64,000 nucleotides of DNA, taken from contig DATJPY010000007.1 in assembly GCA_035506135.1 (NCBI GenBank), positions 1 to 64,000 on the forward strand. Reading direction: 5' to 3'. Source of the stretch: DATJPY01 sp035506135 (GTDB lineage: Bacteria > Myxococcota_A > UBA9160 > PR03). The first letter of the stretch is position 1; each line of letters starts with the position of its first letter. Below, piece by piece: positions 40,718-50,219 of the stretch. Under the pieces are notes generated by a model. That model worked only from the letters and a program-made list of their open reading frames with translations, did no database searches and had not been told where the DNA came from. The position numbers were made by a program, and so were the translations under genes.

Positions 40718-42163
40718 ATGACCGTGAGGGGTGCGCCGATGGCGCCGCGCATCGCCGTCGCCGACGTGGTCCGCTGGACGGGCGGAACCCTCGTGGCCGG
40801 CGACGCGGGCGGCGCCTGCCGCGGCGTCGGCATCGACTCGCGCCGCGTCGGGCCGGGCGAGCTCTTCGTCGCGATCCGCGGCCCGCGTCACGACGCCCAC
40901 GCCTTCCTCGCCGATGCGATCGCCGCCGGCGCCGCCGCGCTGCTGGTCGAGCGTGACGCCGCCCTCCCCGCCGCGCTCGGAGGCGCCGCCGCGATCGCGG
41001 TCGACGACACGACGCGGGCGCTCGGCGCGCTCGCCGCGGGCCATCGCCGGGGATTCCGGGGCCCGCTGGTGGCGGTGACGGGGAGCAACGGCAAGACCAC
41101 CACCAAGGAGATGTGCGCCGCGATCCTGTCCGCCGGCGCGCCGTGTCTCAAGACCGAGGGCAACCTCAACAACCAGTTCGGGCTTCCGCTCACGCTGCTG
41201 CGGCTCGGCCCCGAGCATCGCGCGGCGGTGGTCGAGATCGGCATGAACCATCCCGGGGAGATCGCGCCGCTGGCCGCGATCGCCGCGCCCACCGTGGCGG
41301 TCGTCACCAACGTCGGCACCGCGCACATCGAGAACCTGGGCAGCCGGGAGGGGATCGCGCGCGAGAAGGGCGCGCTCTTCGAGGCGCTCGGCCCGGACGG
41401 TGTGGCCGTCGCCAACGCCGACGACCCCCTCGTGCTGGCCCAGCTCGGCCGCACCCGAGCCCGGGCGCTGCGCTTCGGGAGCGCGCCGGGCGCCGATCTG
41501 CGCGCCGAGGGCGTGACACCGCTCGGCGCCGGTGGCGTCGCCTTCGAGCTGGCGACCCCGGCCGGCCGCGCCGCAGTCCGGGTGGCCGGCGTCGGACGCA
41601 TCCCGGTCGTGAACGCGCTGGCGGCGGCGGCGGCGGCGCTGGCCGCCGGCGCGCCGCTCGACCAGATCGCTGCCGGCCTCGCGAGCTATCGCCCGCCGGC
41701 CGGCCGTCTCGAGCCACTCGCCCTGCCGCGCGACGTGATCGTGCTGAACGACAGCTACAACGCGAATCCGCAGTCGATGGAGGTGGCGCTGCGCAGCCTG
41801 GCCGAGCTGAAGGGCGGGCGCCGCGCGCTGGCCGTCATCGGCGACATGGGAGAGCTCGGCGCGACCGCGCCCGACGCGCATCGCGCGGCGGGCCGCCTCG
41901 CCGCCGAGCTCGGGCTCGACTTCGTCTTCGCGCTCGGCGAGCACGCCGGCGAGGTCGTCGCGGGCGCGCTCGAGGGCGGCATGGACCGCGCGCGCGCCAT
42001 CTCGAGCCTCGACGCCGACGAGATCACCGCACGCATCCGCGCCGTGCTGCGCGGCAGCGACCGCGTGCTGGTCAAAGGGTCGCGCGCGATGCGCATGGAG
42101 CGCATCGTCCAGGCGCTGGCGGCGGCCGAGGGAGCGCCGCTGGGCGCCGACGAGGCGCACTAG
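40718..42163 (+). CDS. murF: UDP-MurNAc-tripeptide:D-Ala-D-Ala ligase MurF
   Basis: A 481-residue Mur ligase adding D-Ala-D-Ala. Motifs: AVTGSNGKTTTKEM (ATP loop), EGNLNNQFGLPLTLL, VEIGMNHPGEI, TNVGTAHIENLGS, LNDSYNANPQSM and LVKGSRAMRMERIV. It starts at ATG 40718, 19 bases after murE; an internal ATG at 40739 (MAPRIAV) is possible. The D-Ala-D-Ala it needs must come from a Ddl encoded elsewhere. Confidence 0.96.
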   Translation: MTVRGAPMAPRIAVADVVRWTGGTLVAGDAGGACRGVGIDSRRVGPGELFVAIRGPRHDAHAFLADAIAAGAAALLVERDAALPAALGGAAAIAVDDTTRALGALAAGHRRGFRGPLVAVTGSNGKTTTKEMCAAILSAGAPCLKTEGNLNNQFGLPLTLLRLGPEHRAAVVEIGMNHPGEIAPLAAIAAPTVAVVTNVGTAHIENLGSREGIAREKGALFEALGPDGVAVANADDPLVLAQLGRTRARALRFGSAPGADLRAEGVTPLGAGGVAFELATPAGRAAVRVAGVGRIPVVNALAAAAAALAAGAPLDQIAAGLASYRPPAGRLEPLALPRDVIVLNDSYNANPQSMEVALRSLAELKGGRRALAVIGDMGELGATAPDAHRAAGRLAAELGLDFVFALGEHAGEVVAGALEGGMDRARAISSLDADEITARIRAVLRGSDRVLVKGSRAMRMERIVQALAAAEGAPLGADEAH

Positions 42164-43240
42164 ATGCTCTACCACCTGCTCTTCCCGCTGTCGTCGCGGT
42201 TCGGTGGGCTGAACGTCGTGCGCTACGTCACCTTCCGCACCGCCGCGGCGGCGCTGACGGCGCTCTTCCTCTCGTTCCTGGTCGGGCCGTCGCTGATCCG
42301 CGCGCTCGCGAACCTGCGCGCGGGCCAGCCGATCCGCGAGATCGGGCCCGCACACCAGGGCAAAGCCGGAACCCCGACCATGGGCGGCCTGCTGATCCTG
42401 CTCTCGCTGCTCGTGTCGGTGCTGCTGTGGTCGAACCTCACCAACCGGCTGGTCTGGATCGTGGTCGGCGTGACCGTCGGCTACGGGGTGCTCGGGTTCC
42501 TCGACGACTACCGGAAGGTGACACAGCGGCGGAACGAGGCCGGCCTCTCGGCGCGCACCAAGATCGCGGCGCAGATCGCGATCGCGTGCGCCGTCGCGCT
42601 CGCGATCTACTTCGACCCGAGCTTCGACAAGGAGCTGGCGGTCCCATTCTTCAAGGACTTCACGCCGCACCTCGGGATGCTCTACGTGCCGCTCGCGGTG
42701 ATCATCATCGTGGGCACCAGCAACGGCGTGAACCTGACCGACGGCCTCGACGGCCTGGCCATCGGGCCGGTCATGATCACGGCCGGCACCTTCCTGCTGC
42801 TCTCGTACTCGGCGGGCCACGCCAAGATCGCCGAGTACCTCGCCATCAAGTTCGTGCCGGGGAGCGACCAGCTCCCGATCTTCTGCGGCGCGCTGGTCGG
42901 CGGCGGGCTCGGCTTCCTCTGGTTCAACACCTATCCGGCCCAGCTCTTCATGGGCGACGTCGGCTCGCTCGCGCTCGGCGGCGCCCTCGGCACCATCGCG
43001 GTGCTGATCCGCCAGGAGATCCTGCTCGCGGTGGTGGGCGGCATCTTCGTCGTCGAGACGCTCTCGGTGATGATCCAGGTGACGTGGTTCCGGCTGACCG
43101 GAAAGCGCGTCTTCCTGATGGCTCCGATCCACCACCACTTCGAGAAGATGGGCTGGCCCGAGCAGAAGATCGTGGTGCGCTTCTGGATCATCTCCGCGAT
43201 TCTCGGACTGGTTGCGCTTTCGTCGCTGAAGTTGCGCTGA
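42164..43240 (+). CDS. mraY: Phospho-MurNAc-pentapeptide transferase MraY
   Basis: A 358-residue polytopic membrane enzyme (about ten helices) making lipid I from UDP-MurNAc-pentapeptide and undecaprenyl phosphate. Signatures: HQGKAGTPTMGGLLIL, FLDDYRK, NLTDGLDGLA, FMGDVGSLALGG and MAPIHHHFEKMGW, with the catalytic Asp residues present. ATG 42164 follows the murF stop directly. Confidence 0.97.
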   Translation: MLYHLLFPLSSRFGGLNVVRYVTFRTAAAALTALFLSFLVGPSLIRALANLRAGQPIREIGPAHQGKAGTPTMGGLLILLSLLVSVLLWSNLTNRLVWIVVGVTVGYGVLGFLDDYRKVTQRRNEAGLSARTKIAAQIAIACAVALAIYFDPSFDKELAVPFFKDFTPHLGMLYVPLAVIIIVGTSNGVNLTDGLDGLAIGPVMITAGTFLLLSYSAGHAKIAEYLAIKFVPGSDQLPIFCGALVGGGLGFLWFNTYPAQLFMGDVGSLALGGALGTIAVLIRQEILLAVVGGIFVVETLSVMIQVTWFRLTGKRVFLMAPIHHHFEKMGWPEQKIVVRFWIISAILGLVALSSLKLR

Positions 43241-43251
43241 GGATTCGGGCT

Positions 43252-44589
43252 ATGGACGTGGAACTCGACGGACGGCGCGTGTTGGTGCTCGGGCTCGGGC
43301 GCTCGGGGCGCAGCGCGGCCGCCTTCGCCGCCGCCCGCGGTGCGCGCGTGGTCGCGGCCGACGAGCGCCCGCTCGAGCAGCTCACGGGGCTCGAGGCGCT
43401 GCGCGGGGTCGAGCTGGCGATCGGCCGCGCATTCCCGGACCCGCGCGAGTTCGACCTGGTCGTGCCGAGCCCGGGCGTGCCGCCCGCGCGCTGGGCGGAT
43501 GCGCGCCGCGCGCTCGGCGACGTCGAGCTCGCCTTCCGCGCGCTCTCGGTCCCGCTGGTCGCGATCACCGGCACCAACGGCAAGACCACGACGACGGAGC
43601 TCACCCGCCGGCTGCTGTGCGCGGCCGGCCTGCGGGCCGAGGCCGCCGGCAACATCGGGCGGCCGGCGCTCGAGCTGGTCGGCCGGCCTCTCGACGTCGC
43701 GGTGCTCGAGGTCTCGTCGTTCCAGCTCGAGGCCGTCGACGCGTTCCGCCCGCGGGTCGCCGTGATCCTGAACGTGACCCCCGACCACCTGGACCGCCAC
43801 GGGAGCTTCGAGGCATACGCCGCCGCCAAGGCGCGTATCGTCGCGCGCCAGGCGGACGACGACGTCGCGATCGGGAGCGGCGACGACCCGACCGCCCGCG
43901 CCATCGCTGAGCGGACCCGCGGCCGCTGCTGGCTCTTCCGCACGCGCGGACCGGTCGCGCGCGGGGCGTGGGCCGACGCCGGAGCGGCGGTGCTGCGCGA
44001 CGGAGACGAGACGGTGCGGTTGGCGCTCGATGCCGCGCAGGGCGACGCGGCGCCGCCCGTCGACGACGTGCTCGCCGCGCTTCTCGCGGTGCGCGCGCTC
44101 GGCGCGGACGTCGCCAAGGCCGCCGAGGGGCTGGTCGGCTTCGAGCCACCGCCCCACCGACGCGAGCTGGTGGCAGAGAGCGCCGGGGTCCGCTGGGTCA
44201 ACGACTCGAAGGCGACCAATCCGTCGGCGGCGATCCTCGCGCTCGAAGCGCTCTCGGGCCGCGGGATCTGGATCGCCGGCGGGCGCAGCAAGCGGGTCGA
44301 GCTCGCGCCGCTGGCCGACGTGGCGGTCCGCCGCGCCCGCGCCGCGGTGCTGATCGGCGAGGCAGCGGGGGAGATCGAGAGCGCCCTGGCCGCGCGCATC
44401 CCGACGCGGCGCGCGCGCGACCTCGAGGAGGCCGTCGCGGTGGCCGGCGAGCTCGCGCGCGCCGGCGACACCGTTTTGCTGTCGCCCGCCTGCGCGAGCT
44501 TCGACCAGTTCCGCGACTACGAGGACCGCGGCGAGCGCTTCCGCGCGGCCGTGCGCGCCTGGGCCGCGGCGCGCGAGGAGAGGCCGTGA
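43252..44589 (+). CDS. murD: UDP-MurNAc-L-alanine:D-glutamate ligase MurD
   Basis: A 445-residue Mur ligase. The N-terminal Rossmann region reads VLVLGLGRSGRSAAAF, the ATP loop is ITGTNGKTTTTELTRRLL, followed by GNIGRPALELV, LEVSSFQLE, LNVTPDHLDRH, NDSKATNP and LSPACASFDQF. ATG 43252. The stop overlaps the ftsW GTG (GTGA). Confidence 0.96.
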   Translation: MDVELDGRRVLVLGLGRSGRSAAAFAAARGARVVAADERPLEQLTGLEALRGVELAIGRAFPDPREFDLVVPSPGVPPARWADARRALGDVELAFRALSVPLVAITGTNGKTTTTELTRRLLCAAGLRAEAAGNIGRPALELVGRPLDVAVLEVSSFQLEAVDAFRPRVAVILNVTPDHLDRHGSFEAYAAAKARIVARQADDDVAIGSGDDPTARAIAERTRGRCWLFRTRGPVARGAWADAGAAVLRDGDETVRLALDAAQGDAAPPVDDVLAALLAVRALGADVAKAAEGLVGFEPPPHRRELVAESAGVRWVNDSKATNPSAAILALEALSGRGIWIAGGRSKRVELAPLADVAVRRARAAVLIGEAAGEIESALAARIPTRRARDLEEAVAVAGELARAGDTVLLSPACASFDQFRDYEDRGERFRAAVRAWAAAREERP

Positions 44590-45728
44590 CGAGCGCGACG
44601 CCGGCGACGCGCCTGCGACCGCCGCCGCACGGCGGCGTGATCGCGGCCACCGCGGTGCTCGCCGCGATGGGCCTCGTCATGGTGTACAGCACGACGGCGC
44701 CGCTCGCGCTCGGCGCCTGGATCCCGCCGCACTTCCAGCGCCAGCTCGCCGGGGTATTGCTCGGGCTGGCACTCGCCTTCGCGGCGATGCAGCTCCCGCT
44801 CTCGTTCTGGTACCGCGCGGCCCGGCCGCTCTGGCTGCTCGCGGTCGTGCTGCTCGGCGTCACGCTCGCGGTGGGCTCGCGGGTGAACGGGGCGCAGCGC
44901 TGGCTGGCGCTCCCGGGTGTCGGCACGGTGCTGCAGCCCGGTGAGGTGGCGAAGTTCGCGACGCTGCTCGCGACCTCGGCCGCCCTCTCGAGCCGCGACG
45001 GCGCGGCGCGGCGCGGCCGCTGGCTGCGCGGGAGCGGCACGGTGATGGCGCTTGCCGCCGTGCCCGCCGCCCTCCTCTTCCTCGAGCCCGACACCAAGGG
45101 TGCGGCGCTGCTGCTGCTCCTGGTCGCGCTGCAGCTCTTCGCGGCCGGCACGCCGCTGCGCCTCTTCGCGATTCCCGGCGCCGCGATCGGCGCGGCGCTC
45201 GTGACCGCCGTGGCGATCCGGCCCTACGTCGCGCACCGCATCCTCGCCTTCCTGGATCCCTGGGAGCGCGCGAACCGCGAGGGCTTCCAGCTCGTGCAGT
45301 CCTTCGTCGCCTTCGCGCGCGGAGGTCTCCTGGGCGTGGGCCTCGGCGACGGGCGGCAGAAGCTCTACTACCTGCCCGAGGCGCACACCGACTTCGTGCT
45401 GTCGGTGATCGCCGAGGAGCTCGGGCTGATCGGGGTCGCGGTCGTGCTCGGCGCCTTCGCCGCGCTGGTGATCGGCGGCTTCCGCATCGCGGGCCGCGCG
45501 CACAGCCGCTTCGCCTTCCTGCTCGCCTTCAGCATGACGAGCTTCGTGGCCGTGCCCGCGGTGCTGAATGCGGCGGTGGTGACCGGCCTGGTGCCGCCGA
45601 CCGGGCTGACGCTGCCCTTCGTCTCGTACGGCCGCACGTCGCTCCTGGTCTCCTTCGTCGCCGTGGGCGTGCTGCTCGGCGTGGGCCGACGCGAGGCGGA
45701 GTCGCAGCCCGGAGGCCCGCGGCCGTGA
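44586..45728 (+). CDS. ftsW: Septal peptidoglycan polymerase FtsW
   Basis: A 380-residue SEDS glycosyltransferase with about ten membrane helices, partner of FtsI. Signatures: GSRVNGAQRWLALPGVGTVLQPGEVAK (split here only by reading), DPWERANREGFQ, LGVGLGDGRQKLYYLPEAHT and VPPTGLTLPFVSYGRTSL. The catalytic Asp region between helices 7 and 8 (EAHTDFV) is intact. GTG 44586 overlaps the murD stop. Confidence 0.95.
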   Translation: MTSATPATRLRPPPHGGVIAATAVLAAMGLVMVYSTTAPLALGAWIPPHFQRQLAGVLLGLALAFAAMQLPLSFWYRAARPLWLLAVVLLGVTLAVGSRVNGAQRWLALPGVGTVLQPGEVAKFATLLATSAALSSRDGAARRGRWLRGSGTVMALAAVPAALLFLEPDTKGAALLLLLVALQLFAAGTPLRLFAIPGAAIGAALVTAVAIRPYVAHRILAFLDPWERANREGFQLVQSFVAFARGGLLGVGLGDGRQKLYYLPEAHTDFVLSVIAEELGLIGVAVVLGAFAALVIGGFRIAGRAHSRFAFLLAFSMTSFVAVPAVLNAAVVTGLVPPTGLTLPFVSYGRTSLLVSFVAVGVLLGVGRREAESQPGGPRP

Positions 45729-46903
45729 ACGCCTTCGGCGCAACGCGCGAAGCGCAGGGCCCTCTGGGTCCGATGGCCGAGGGAGGCGCGCCGGTCCGCT
45801 GGGTCATCGCCGGTGGAGGCACGGGCGGGCACGTGACGCCCGCCCTCGCGCTCGGGGAGGAGATCGTCCGCATCGGCGAGCCCGTTCTCTTCATCGGCTC
45901 CGAGCGCGGCCTCGAGACGCGGCTCGTCCCGGCCGCGGGGTTCGAGCTGGCGCGTCTCCCGGCGCTGCCGCTCGCGGGTCGCGGTCCCGCGGCGCGCCTC
46001 GCCGCGCTGGTCGCGCTCGCGCGCGCCGGCGCCGCGGCCTTCACCCTGCTGCGACGCCGCCGCATCGAGGTCGTCGTGTCCGTCGGCGGCTACGCGGCCG
46101 CGCCGGCGGCGGTCGCCGCCGTCGCGCTCGGGGTTCCGCTTGCCCTCGTCGAGCCCAACGCGGTGCCCGGACGCGCCAACCGCTGGATGGCGCGCTTCGC
46201 GCGCCGCGTCTTCACCGCCTTCGCGGCCGCGGAGCCGGCCTTCGAGCGCGCGGGCGCCGGGGGACGCATCGAGACCGTGGGCGCCCCGCTGCGCCGGAGC
46301 CTCCTCGAGGCCTTCGAGGGCGCGGCCGACCGGCGCCTCCCCGCCCCGCCCTTCCGCCTGCTCGTGGTGGGCGCGAGCCAGGGTGCGCGCCAGCTCAACG
46401 ACGCGATGATCGAGGCGCTGCCGGACCTCGACCCCGCTCGCTTCGACGTGTTCCACCAGACGGGCGCCGCCGACCGCGACCGCGTCGCCGACGCGTATGC
46501 GCGCGCGGGCTTCCGGGCGGAGGTCGTCGACTTCGAGCCGGACCTCCCCCGCCGCTATCGCTGGGCCGACCTCGCCGTGTGTCGGGCCGGCGCGCTCACC
46601 GTGGCCGAGCTCGCGCTCGCGGGGCTGCCCGCACTTCTCGTGCCCTATCCCTATGCGGCCGACGACCACCAGCGCGCCAACGCGAGGACTCGCGAGGCGG
46701 CGGGCGCGGCGCGCGTGCTCGACCCCGCCGGCTTCGGCGGCAAGGTGCTGGTGGCCGAGCTGGCCGCGCTGCTCGAGCGGCCCGAGGCCCTCCTCGAGAT
46801 GGGACGGCGAGCGCGCGCGCTCGCCCGGCCGGACGCCGCGCAGCGCGTCGTGGCGGCGTGTCGCGCGCTGGTGCGACCGCTCGCCGCGGAGGTCGCCGGA
46901 TGA
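45725..46903 (+). CDS. murG: UDP-GlcNAc:lipid I N-acetylglucosaminyltransferase MurG
   Basis: A 392-residue GT28 glycosyltransferase making lipid II. The G-loop is IAGGGTGGHVTPALAL; also SVGGYAAAPAAVAA, GASQGARQLND, HQTGAADRDRV, CRAGALTVAEL and PYPYAADDHQRANA. The GTG at 45725 overlaps ftsW (GTGA); ATG 45773, sixteen codons in, is an alternative closer to the usual N-terminus. The stop overlaps the murC start. Confidence 0.95.
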   Translation: MNAFGATREAQGPLGPMAEGGAPVRWVIAGGGTGGHVTPALALGEEIVRIGEPVLFIGSERGLETRLVPAAGFELARLPALPLAGRGPAARLAALVALARAGAAAFTLLRRRRIEVVVSVGGYAAAPAAVAAVALGVPLALVEPNAVPGRANRWMARFARRVFTAFAAAEPAFERAGAGGRIETVGAPLRRSLLEAFEGAADRRLPAPPFRLLVVGASQGARQLNDAMIEALPDLDPARFDVFHQTGAADRDRVADAYARAGFRAEVVDFEPDLPRRYRWADLAVCRAGALTVAELALAGLPALLVPYPYAADDHQRANARTREAAGAARVLDPAGFGGKVLVAELAALLERPEALLEMGRRARALARPDAAQRVVAACRALVRPLAAEVAG

Positions 46904-48354
46904 TGTTCCGCCGCATCCAGCGAATCCACTTCGTCGGCATCGGCGGCATCGGCATGTGCGGCATCGCCGAGCTGCTGGTGGGCCAGGGCTACCGCGTCAC
47001 GGGCTCCGACCTGCGCGACGGCCCGACCGTGGCGCGGCTGCGCGCGCTGGGCGTGCCGGTCGCGATCGGCCACGCGCCGGAGCAGGTCGGCGACGCCGAC
47101 GTGGTGGTCTACTCGTCCGCGGTGCGGCCCACCAACCCGGAGCTGGTCGAGGCCGAGCGGCGCAAGATCCCGGTGATCCCGCGCGCTGAGATGCTCGCCG
47201 AGCTGATGCGCCTCAAGGACGGCGTCGCGGTCGGCGGCAGCCATGGCAAGACCACCACGACCTCGCTCATCGCGCACGTGCTGCACGCCGCGGGCCAGGA
47301 TCCGACCGCGGTGATCGGCGGGCGCGTGATGACTCCGGACGAGCCGTCCGGCAACCAGCCCCCGGCACCCGTGTTGGCGAGCGGCCGTCCGGCCGCGAGC
47401 GAGGTCATAAGGACGGGTGCAAGGCTCGGACGCGGCTCGCTGCTGGTGGCCGAGGCGGACGAGAGCGACGGCTCCTTCCTGCGGCTCACGCCGGTGATCG
47501 CGGTCGTCACCAACATCGACCCCGAGCACCTCGACCACTACGGCTCGCTCGAGGCGCTCTACGACGCCTTCGCCGCCTTCGCCAACCGGGTGCCGTTCTG
47601 GGGGCTCAGCGTGCTGTGCCTCGACCACCCCGGCGTGCAGGCGATCCTGCCGCGCGCGACGCGCCGCACGATGACCTACGGGCTCTCGCCGCAGGCCGAT
47701 CTCGTGGCGGTCGATCCGGCGCTGGACCAGGGCGGGATGCGCTTCGCGGTGCGGCGGCGCGGCGAGCCGCTCGGGACCGCACGGGTCGCGCTCGCAGGCG
47801 CGCACAACGTGCGCAACGCCCTGGCCACGCTCGCCGTCGCGCTCGAGCTCGACGTGCCCTTCGCGGTGGCGGCCGACGCGCTCGCCCGCTTCCCCGGGAT
47901 CGAGCGCCGCTTCGAGCTGAAGGGCGAGGTCGCCGGTGTGCGCGTGGTCGACGACTACGGCCACCACCCCGCCGAGATCCGCGCCACCCTCGCGGCCGCG
48001 CGCGAGCTCCACGCGGGCCGCATCGTGGTCGTCTTCCAGCCCCACCGCTTCTCGCGCACGCAGCTGCTCTTCGACGACTTCGCGACCGCGTTCCACCTCG
48101 CCGACCGGCTCTGGGTGACCGAGATCTACGCCGCGGGCGAGGACAAGCTGCCCGGCGTCGATGGCCGCGCGCTCGCCGACGCCATCCGTGCCCACGGCCA
48201 GCGCGACGTCCGCTTCACGGCGGACCTCGACGCCATCGCCGCCGAGCTCCCGCCCGAGCTCGAGCCGGGCGATCTGGTGATCACGCTCGGCGCCGGCAAC
48301 GTATCGAGCCTCGGGCCGCGGCTCCTGGCCGCGCTCGCCGGAGCGCGCGGATGA
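46900..48354 (+). CDS. murC: UDP-N-acetylmuramate:L-alanine ligase MurC
   Basis: A 484-residue Mur ligase. HFVGIGGIGMCGIAELL, GSHGKTTTTSLIAHVL, VAEADESDGSFL, TNIDPEHLDHYG, DDYGHHPAEIRATL and FQPHRFSRTQLL are all present. Between VIGGRV and GARLGRG the protein carries about 29 extra residues (47329-47415), Pro/Ala/Ser-rich and encoded by two GC-rich palindromes; most MurC proteins go almost directly from GGR to the G-x-G strand. ATG 46900 or the adjacent ATG 46903 is the start. Confidence 0.95.
   Translation: MMFRRIQRIHFVGIGGIGMCGIAELLVGQGYRVTGSDLRDGPTVARLRALGVPVAIGHAPEQVGDADVVVYSSAVRPTNPELVEAERRKIPVIPRAEMLAELMRLKDGVAVGGSHGKTTTTSLIAHVLHAAGQDPTAVIGGRVMTPDEPSGNQPPAPVLASGRPAASEVIRTGARLGRGSLLVAEADESDGSFLRLTPVIAVVTNIDPEHLDHYGSLEALYDAFAAFANRVPFWGLSVLCLDHPGVQAILPRATRRTMTYGLSPQADLVAVDPALDQGGMRFAVRRRGEPLGTARVALAGAHNVRNALATLAVALELDVPFAVAADALARFPGIERRFELKGEVAGVRVVDDYGHHPAEIRATLAAARELHAGRIVVVFQPHRFSRTQLLFDDFATAFHLADRLWVTEIYAAGEDKLPGVDGRALADAIRAHGQRDVRFTADLDAIAAELPPELEPGDLVITLGAGNVSSLGPRLLAALAGARG
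47329..47415 (+). repeat. In-frame palindromic insertion in murC
   Basis: Two hairpins, 47335-47340 with 47346-47351 (ccggac/gtccgg) and 47381-47387 with 47390-47396 (gcggccg/cggccgc), lie in an 87-base stretch that interrupts the conserved MurC sequence without shifting frame. Confidence 0.5.
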
Positions 48355-49262
48355 TCGCGGCGCCCGCACGCCGCGTGCTCGAGCAGGCGCTCGGGACGCG
48401 CGTGCGCTTCGACGCGCCGCTCGCGCGACACACCTCGCTCGGCGTGGGCGGCCCCGCCGACGCGCTCGCCGCACCCGAGAGCGCGGCCGAGATCGCGCTC
48501 TGCGTAGAGCTCTGCGCCGACCACGCGATCCCGCTCGCCGTACTGGGCGGCGGCTTCAACACCCTCGTGCTCGACGGCGGGGTCGAGGGCCTGGTGCTGC
48601 GCACGCACCGCCTGCGTCGGCTCGTCGCCGACGCGACCGAGGTCTCCGCCGAGGCGGGCGTCTCCCACTCCCAGCTGACGCGCCTCTGCGTCGCGCGCGG
48701 GCTCGCGGGGCTCGAGTTCGCCGCGGGCATCCCCGGCAGCGCAGGCGGCTGGATCGCGATGAATGCGGGCGTTCCGGGGCGCGAGATCGGCGACGCAGTG
48801 GTCGAAATCGAGATCGCAGCGCCGGCCGGCCGCCAGCGGCTGGGGCGCGACGCGCTCGGCTTCGGCTACCGGTGCGCCGCCGGTCTGCCGGCGGGTGCGG
48901 TCGTGCTCGGCGCGCGCCTCGCGCTGCGCGCCGCGGAGTCGGGTGCCGTGCGCGCCGAGGTCGACCGCCATCTGGCCCACCGGCGCGCGACGCAGCCGAT
49001 CGATCAGCCGTCGTTCGGCTCGGTCTGGAAGAACCCGCCGGGCGAGCATGCGGGGCGGCTCATCGAGCTGGCCGGCCTCAAGGGCGCGCGTGCCGGCGGC
49101 GCCGAGATCTCGTCCGTGCACGCCAACTTCATCGTGAACCGCAGCGGCGCGACGGCCGCCGACGTGATCGCGCTGATGGGCCGCGCGCAGGCGGCCGTGC
49201 GCGAGCGGAGCGGCATCGAGCTGGAGGCCGAGGTCCGCATCCTCGGGAGGGCGGCTCGATGA
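48351..49262 (+). CDS. murB: UDP-N-acetylenolpyruvoylglucosamine reductase MurB
   Basis: A 303-residue FAD enzyme reducing UDP-GlcNAc-enolpyruvate to UDP-MurNAc. HTSLGVGGPADAL, LGGGFNTLV, GLEFAAGIPGSAGGWIAMNAG and QPSFGSVWKNP are the FAD and substrate signatures; the proton-donor serine (S in QPSFGSVW) and the final glutamate (ELEAEVRILG) are present. The short form indicates type II MurB. ATG 48351 overlaps the murC stop. Confidence 0.95.
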   Translation: MIAAPARRVLEQALGTRVRFDAPLARHTSLGVGGPADALAAPESAAEIALCVELCADHAIPLAVLGGGFNTLVLDGGVEGLVLRTHRLRRLVADATEVSAEAGVSHSQLTRLCVARGLAGLEFAAGIPGSAGGWIAMNAGVPGREIGDAVVEIEIAAPAGRQRLGRDALGFGYRCAAGLPAGAVVLGARLALRAAESGAVRAEVDRHLAHRRATQPIDQPSFGSVWKNPPGEHAGRLIELAGLKGARAGGAEISSVHANFIVNRSGATAADVIALMGRAQAAVRERSGIELEAEVRILGRAAR

Positions 49263-50188
49263 GGCTCTTCCGGCGAGCGCCGCGCCGGTCGCCCGACGAC
49301 CTGCGCCCGACCTGGGCGGAGCGGCGCGCGGCGCTCGAGCGCGTGCGCGAGCGCATCCGCCGCCGGCAGGGCGCCGAGGCGCGCAGGCTGGCGTTCGTGC
49401 GGCGCGCGACCCCGATCGCTGCGTTCGCCGCGTTCGCCGCCGGCGTCGGGCTCGCGAGCCCGCTCGTCGAGCGCGGTGCGGCTCGGCGACCCGACCTGTT
49501 CGCGGTGCGACAGCTCGCGATCGAGGGCGCCGAGCGCCTGGATCCCGACGAGGTGGCGCGCGCGGCGGGGCTCGCGCCGGGCGCGAGCTGGGGCGACGCC
49601 GCACCCGAGGTGCTGGCGCAGCGACTGACCGCCCATCCCTGGATCGCCGAGGCCCACGCTGCGCGCGTGTCGCCCACGACGGTGGTCGTGCGCATCGCGG
49701 AGCGCCGGCCGGCGGCGGTGCTCGTCGAGCCGGATGCACAGCCCGTGCTGGTCGACGAGAGCGGCACTCCGTTCGACGTCCCGGCCGACGGGTTCGAGGC
49801 GCTGCCGAGGCTCCGGCTGCCCCGCCACGTTACGCGCGACCGCGTCGAGCCGCGCCTCGCGAGCGGCATCGCACTCGCGCGGGCGGTCTCGGCGGCCGGC
49901 TTCGAGCGGGTCGAGATCGAGCTCGAGGGCGGCGATCCGAGCGCGCTCCCGGCGCTGCACGTCGCCGGGCTCGCGCCGCGCGTGGTGCTCGGCGAGGGCG
50001 ATCCCGCCGCCAAGCTCGCACGCCTGCGCCGCGTGCTCGGGGAGGTGCCGGACAGCCGCCGCGCCGCCGAGCTCGACCTGCGCTTCGACGACCAGGTGGT
50101 CTTGAGACCGCCTCCGCCCGAGACCGGGCGGAGCGAGGAGGTGCCCGGCGCGGACCGGGCACCGTCAACCGGAGGCCGGCCCGGCTAG
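49259..50188 (+). CDS. ftsQ: Cell division protein FtsQ
   Basis: A 309-residue bitopic protein: a basic cytoplasmic part, one membrane helix (ATPIAAFAAFAAGVGLASP), then a POTRA domain (LFAVRQLAIEGAERLDPDEVARAAGL) and the FtsQ beta domain (HPWIAEAHAARVSPTTVVVRIAERRPAAV). It links FtsA/FtsK to FtsBL in the divisome. The Pro-rich C-terminus is nonconserved. ATG 49259 overlaps the murB stop. Confidence 0.92.
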   Translation: MRLFRRAPRRSPDDLRPTWAERRAALERVRERIRRRQGAEARRLAFVRRATPIAAFAAFAAGVGLASPLVERGAARRPDLFAVRQLAIEGAERLDPDEVARAAGLAPGASWGDAAPEVLAQRLTAHPWIAEAHAARVSPTTVVVRIAERRPAAVLVEPDAQPVLVDESGTPFDVPADGFEALPRLRLPRHVTRDRVEPRLASGIALARAVSAAGFERVEIELEGGDPSALPALHVAGLAPRVVLGEGDPAAKLARLRRVLGEVPDSRRAAELDLRFDDQVVLRPPPPETGRSEEVPGADRAPSTGGRPG

Positions 50189-50219
50189 GCCGGGGGCCTC
50201 GCTCATCGGGGGGTGAGAG

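Noticed and set aside
40307..43138. A 943-codon minus-strand frame across murE, murF and mraY
   Set aside because: Composition is His/Arg/Asp-rich without any domain, and it is fully antisense to three clear Mur-pathway genes.
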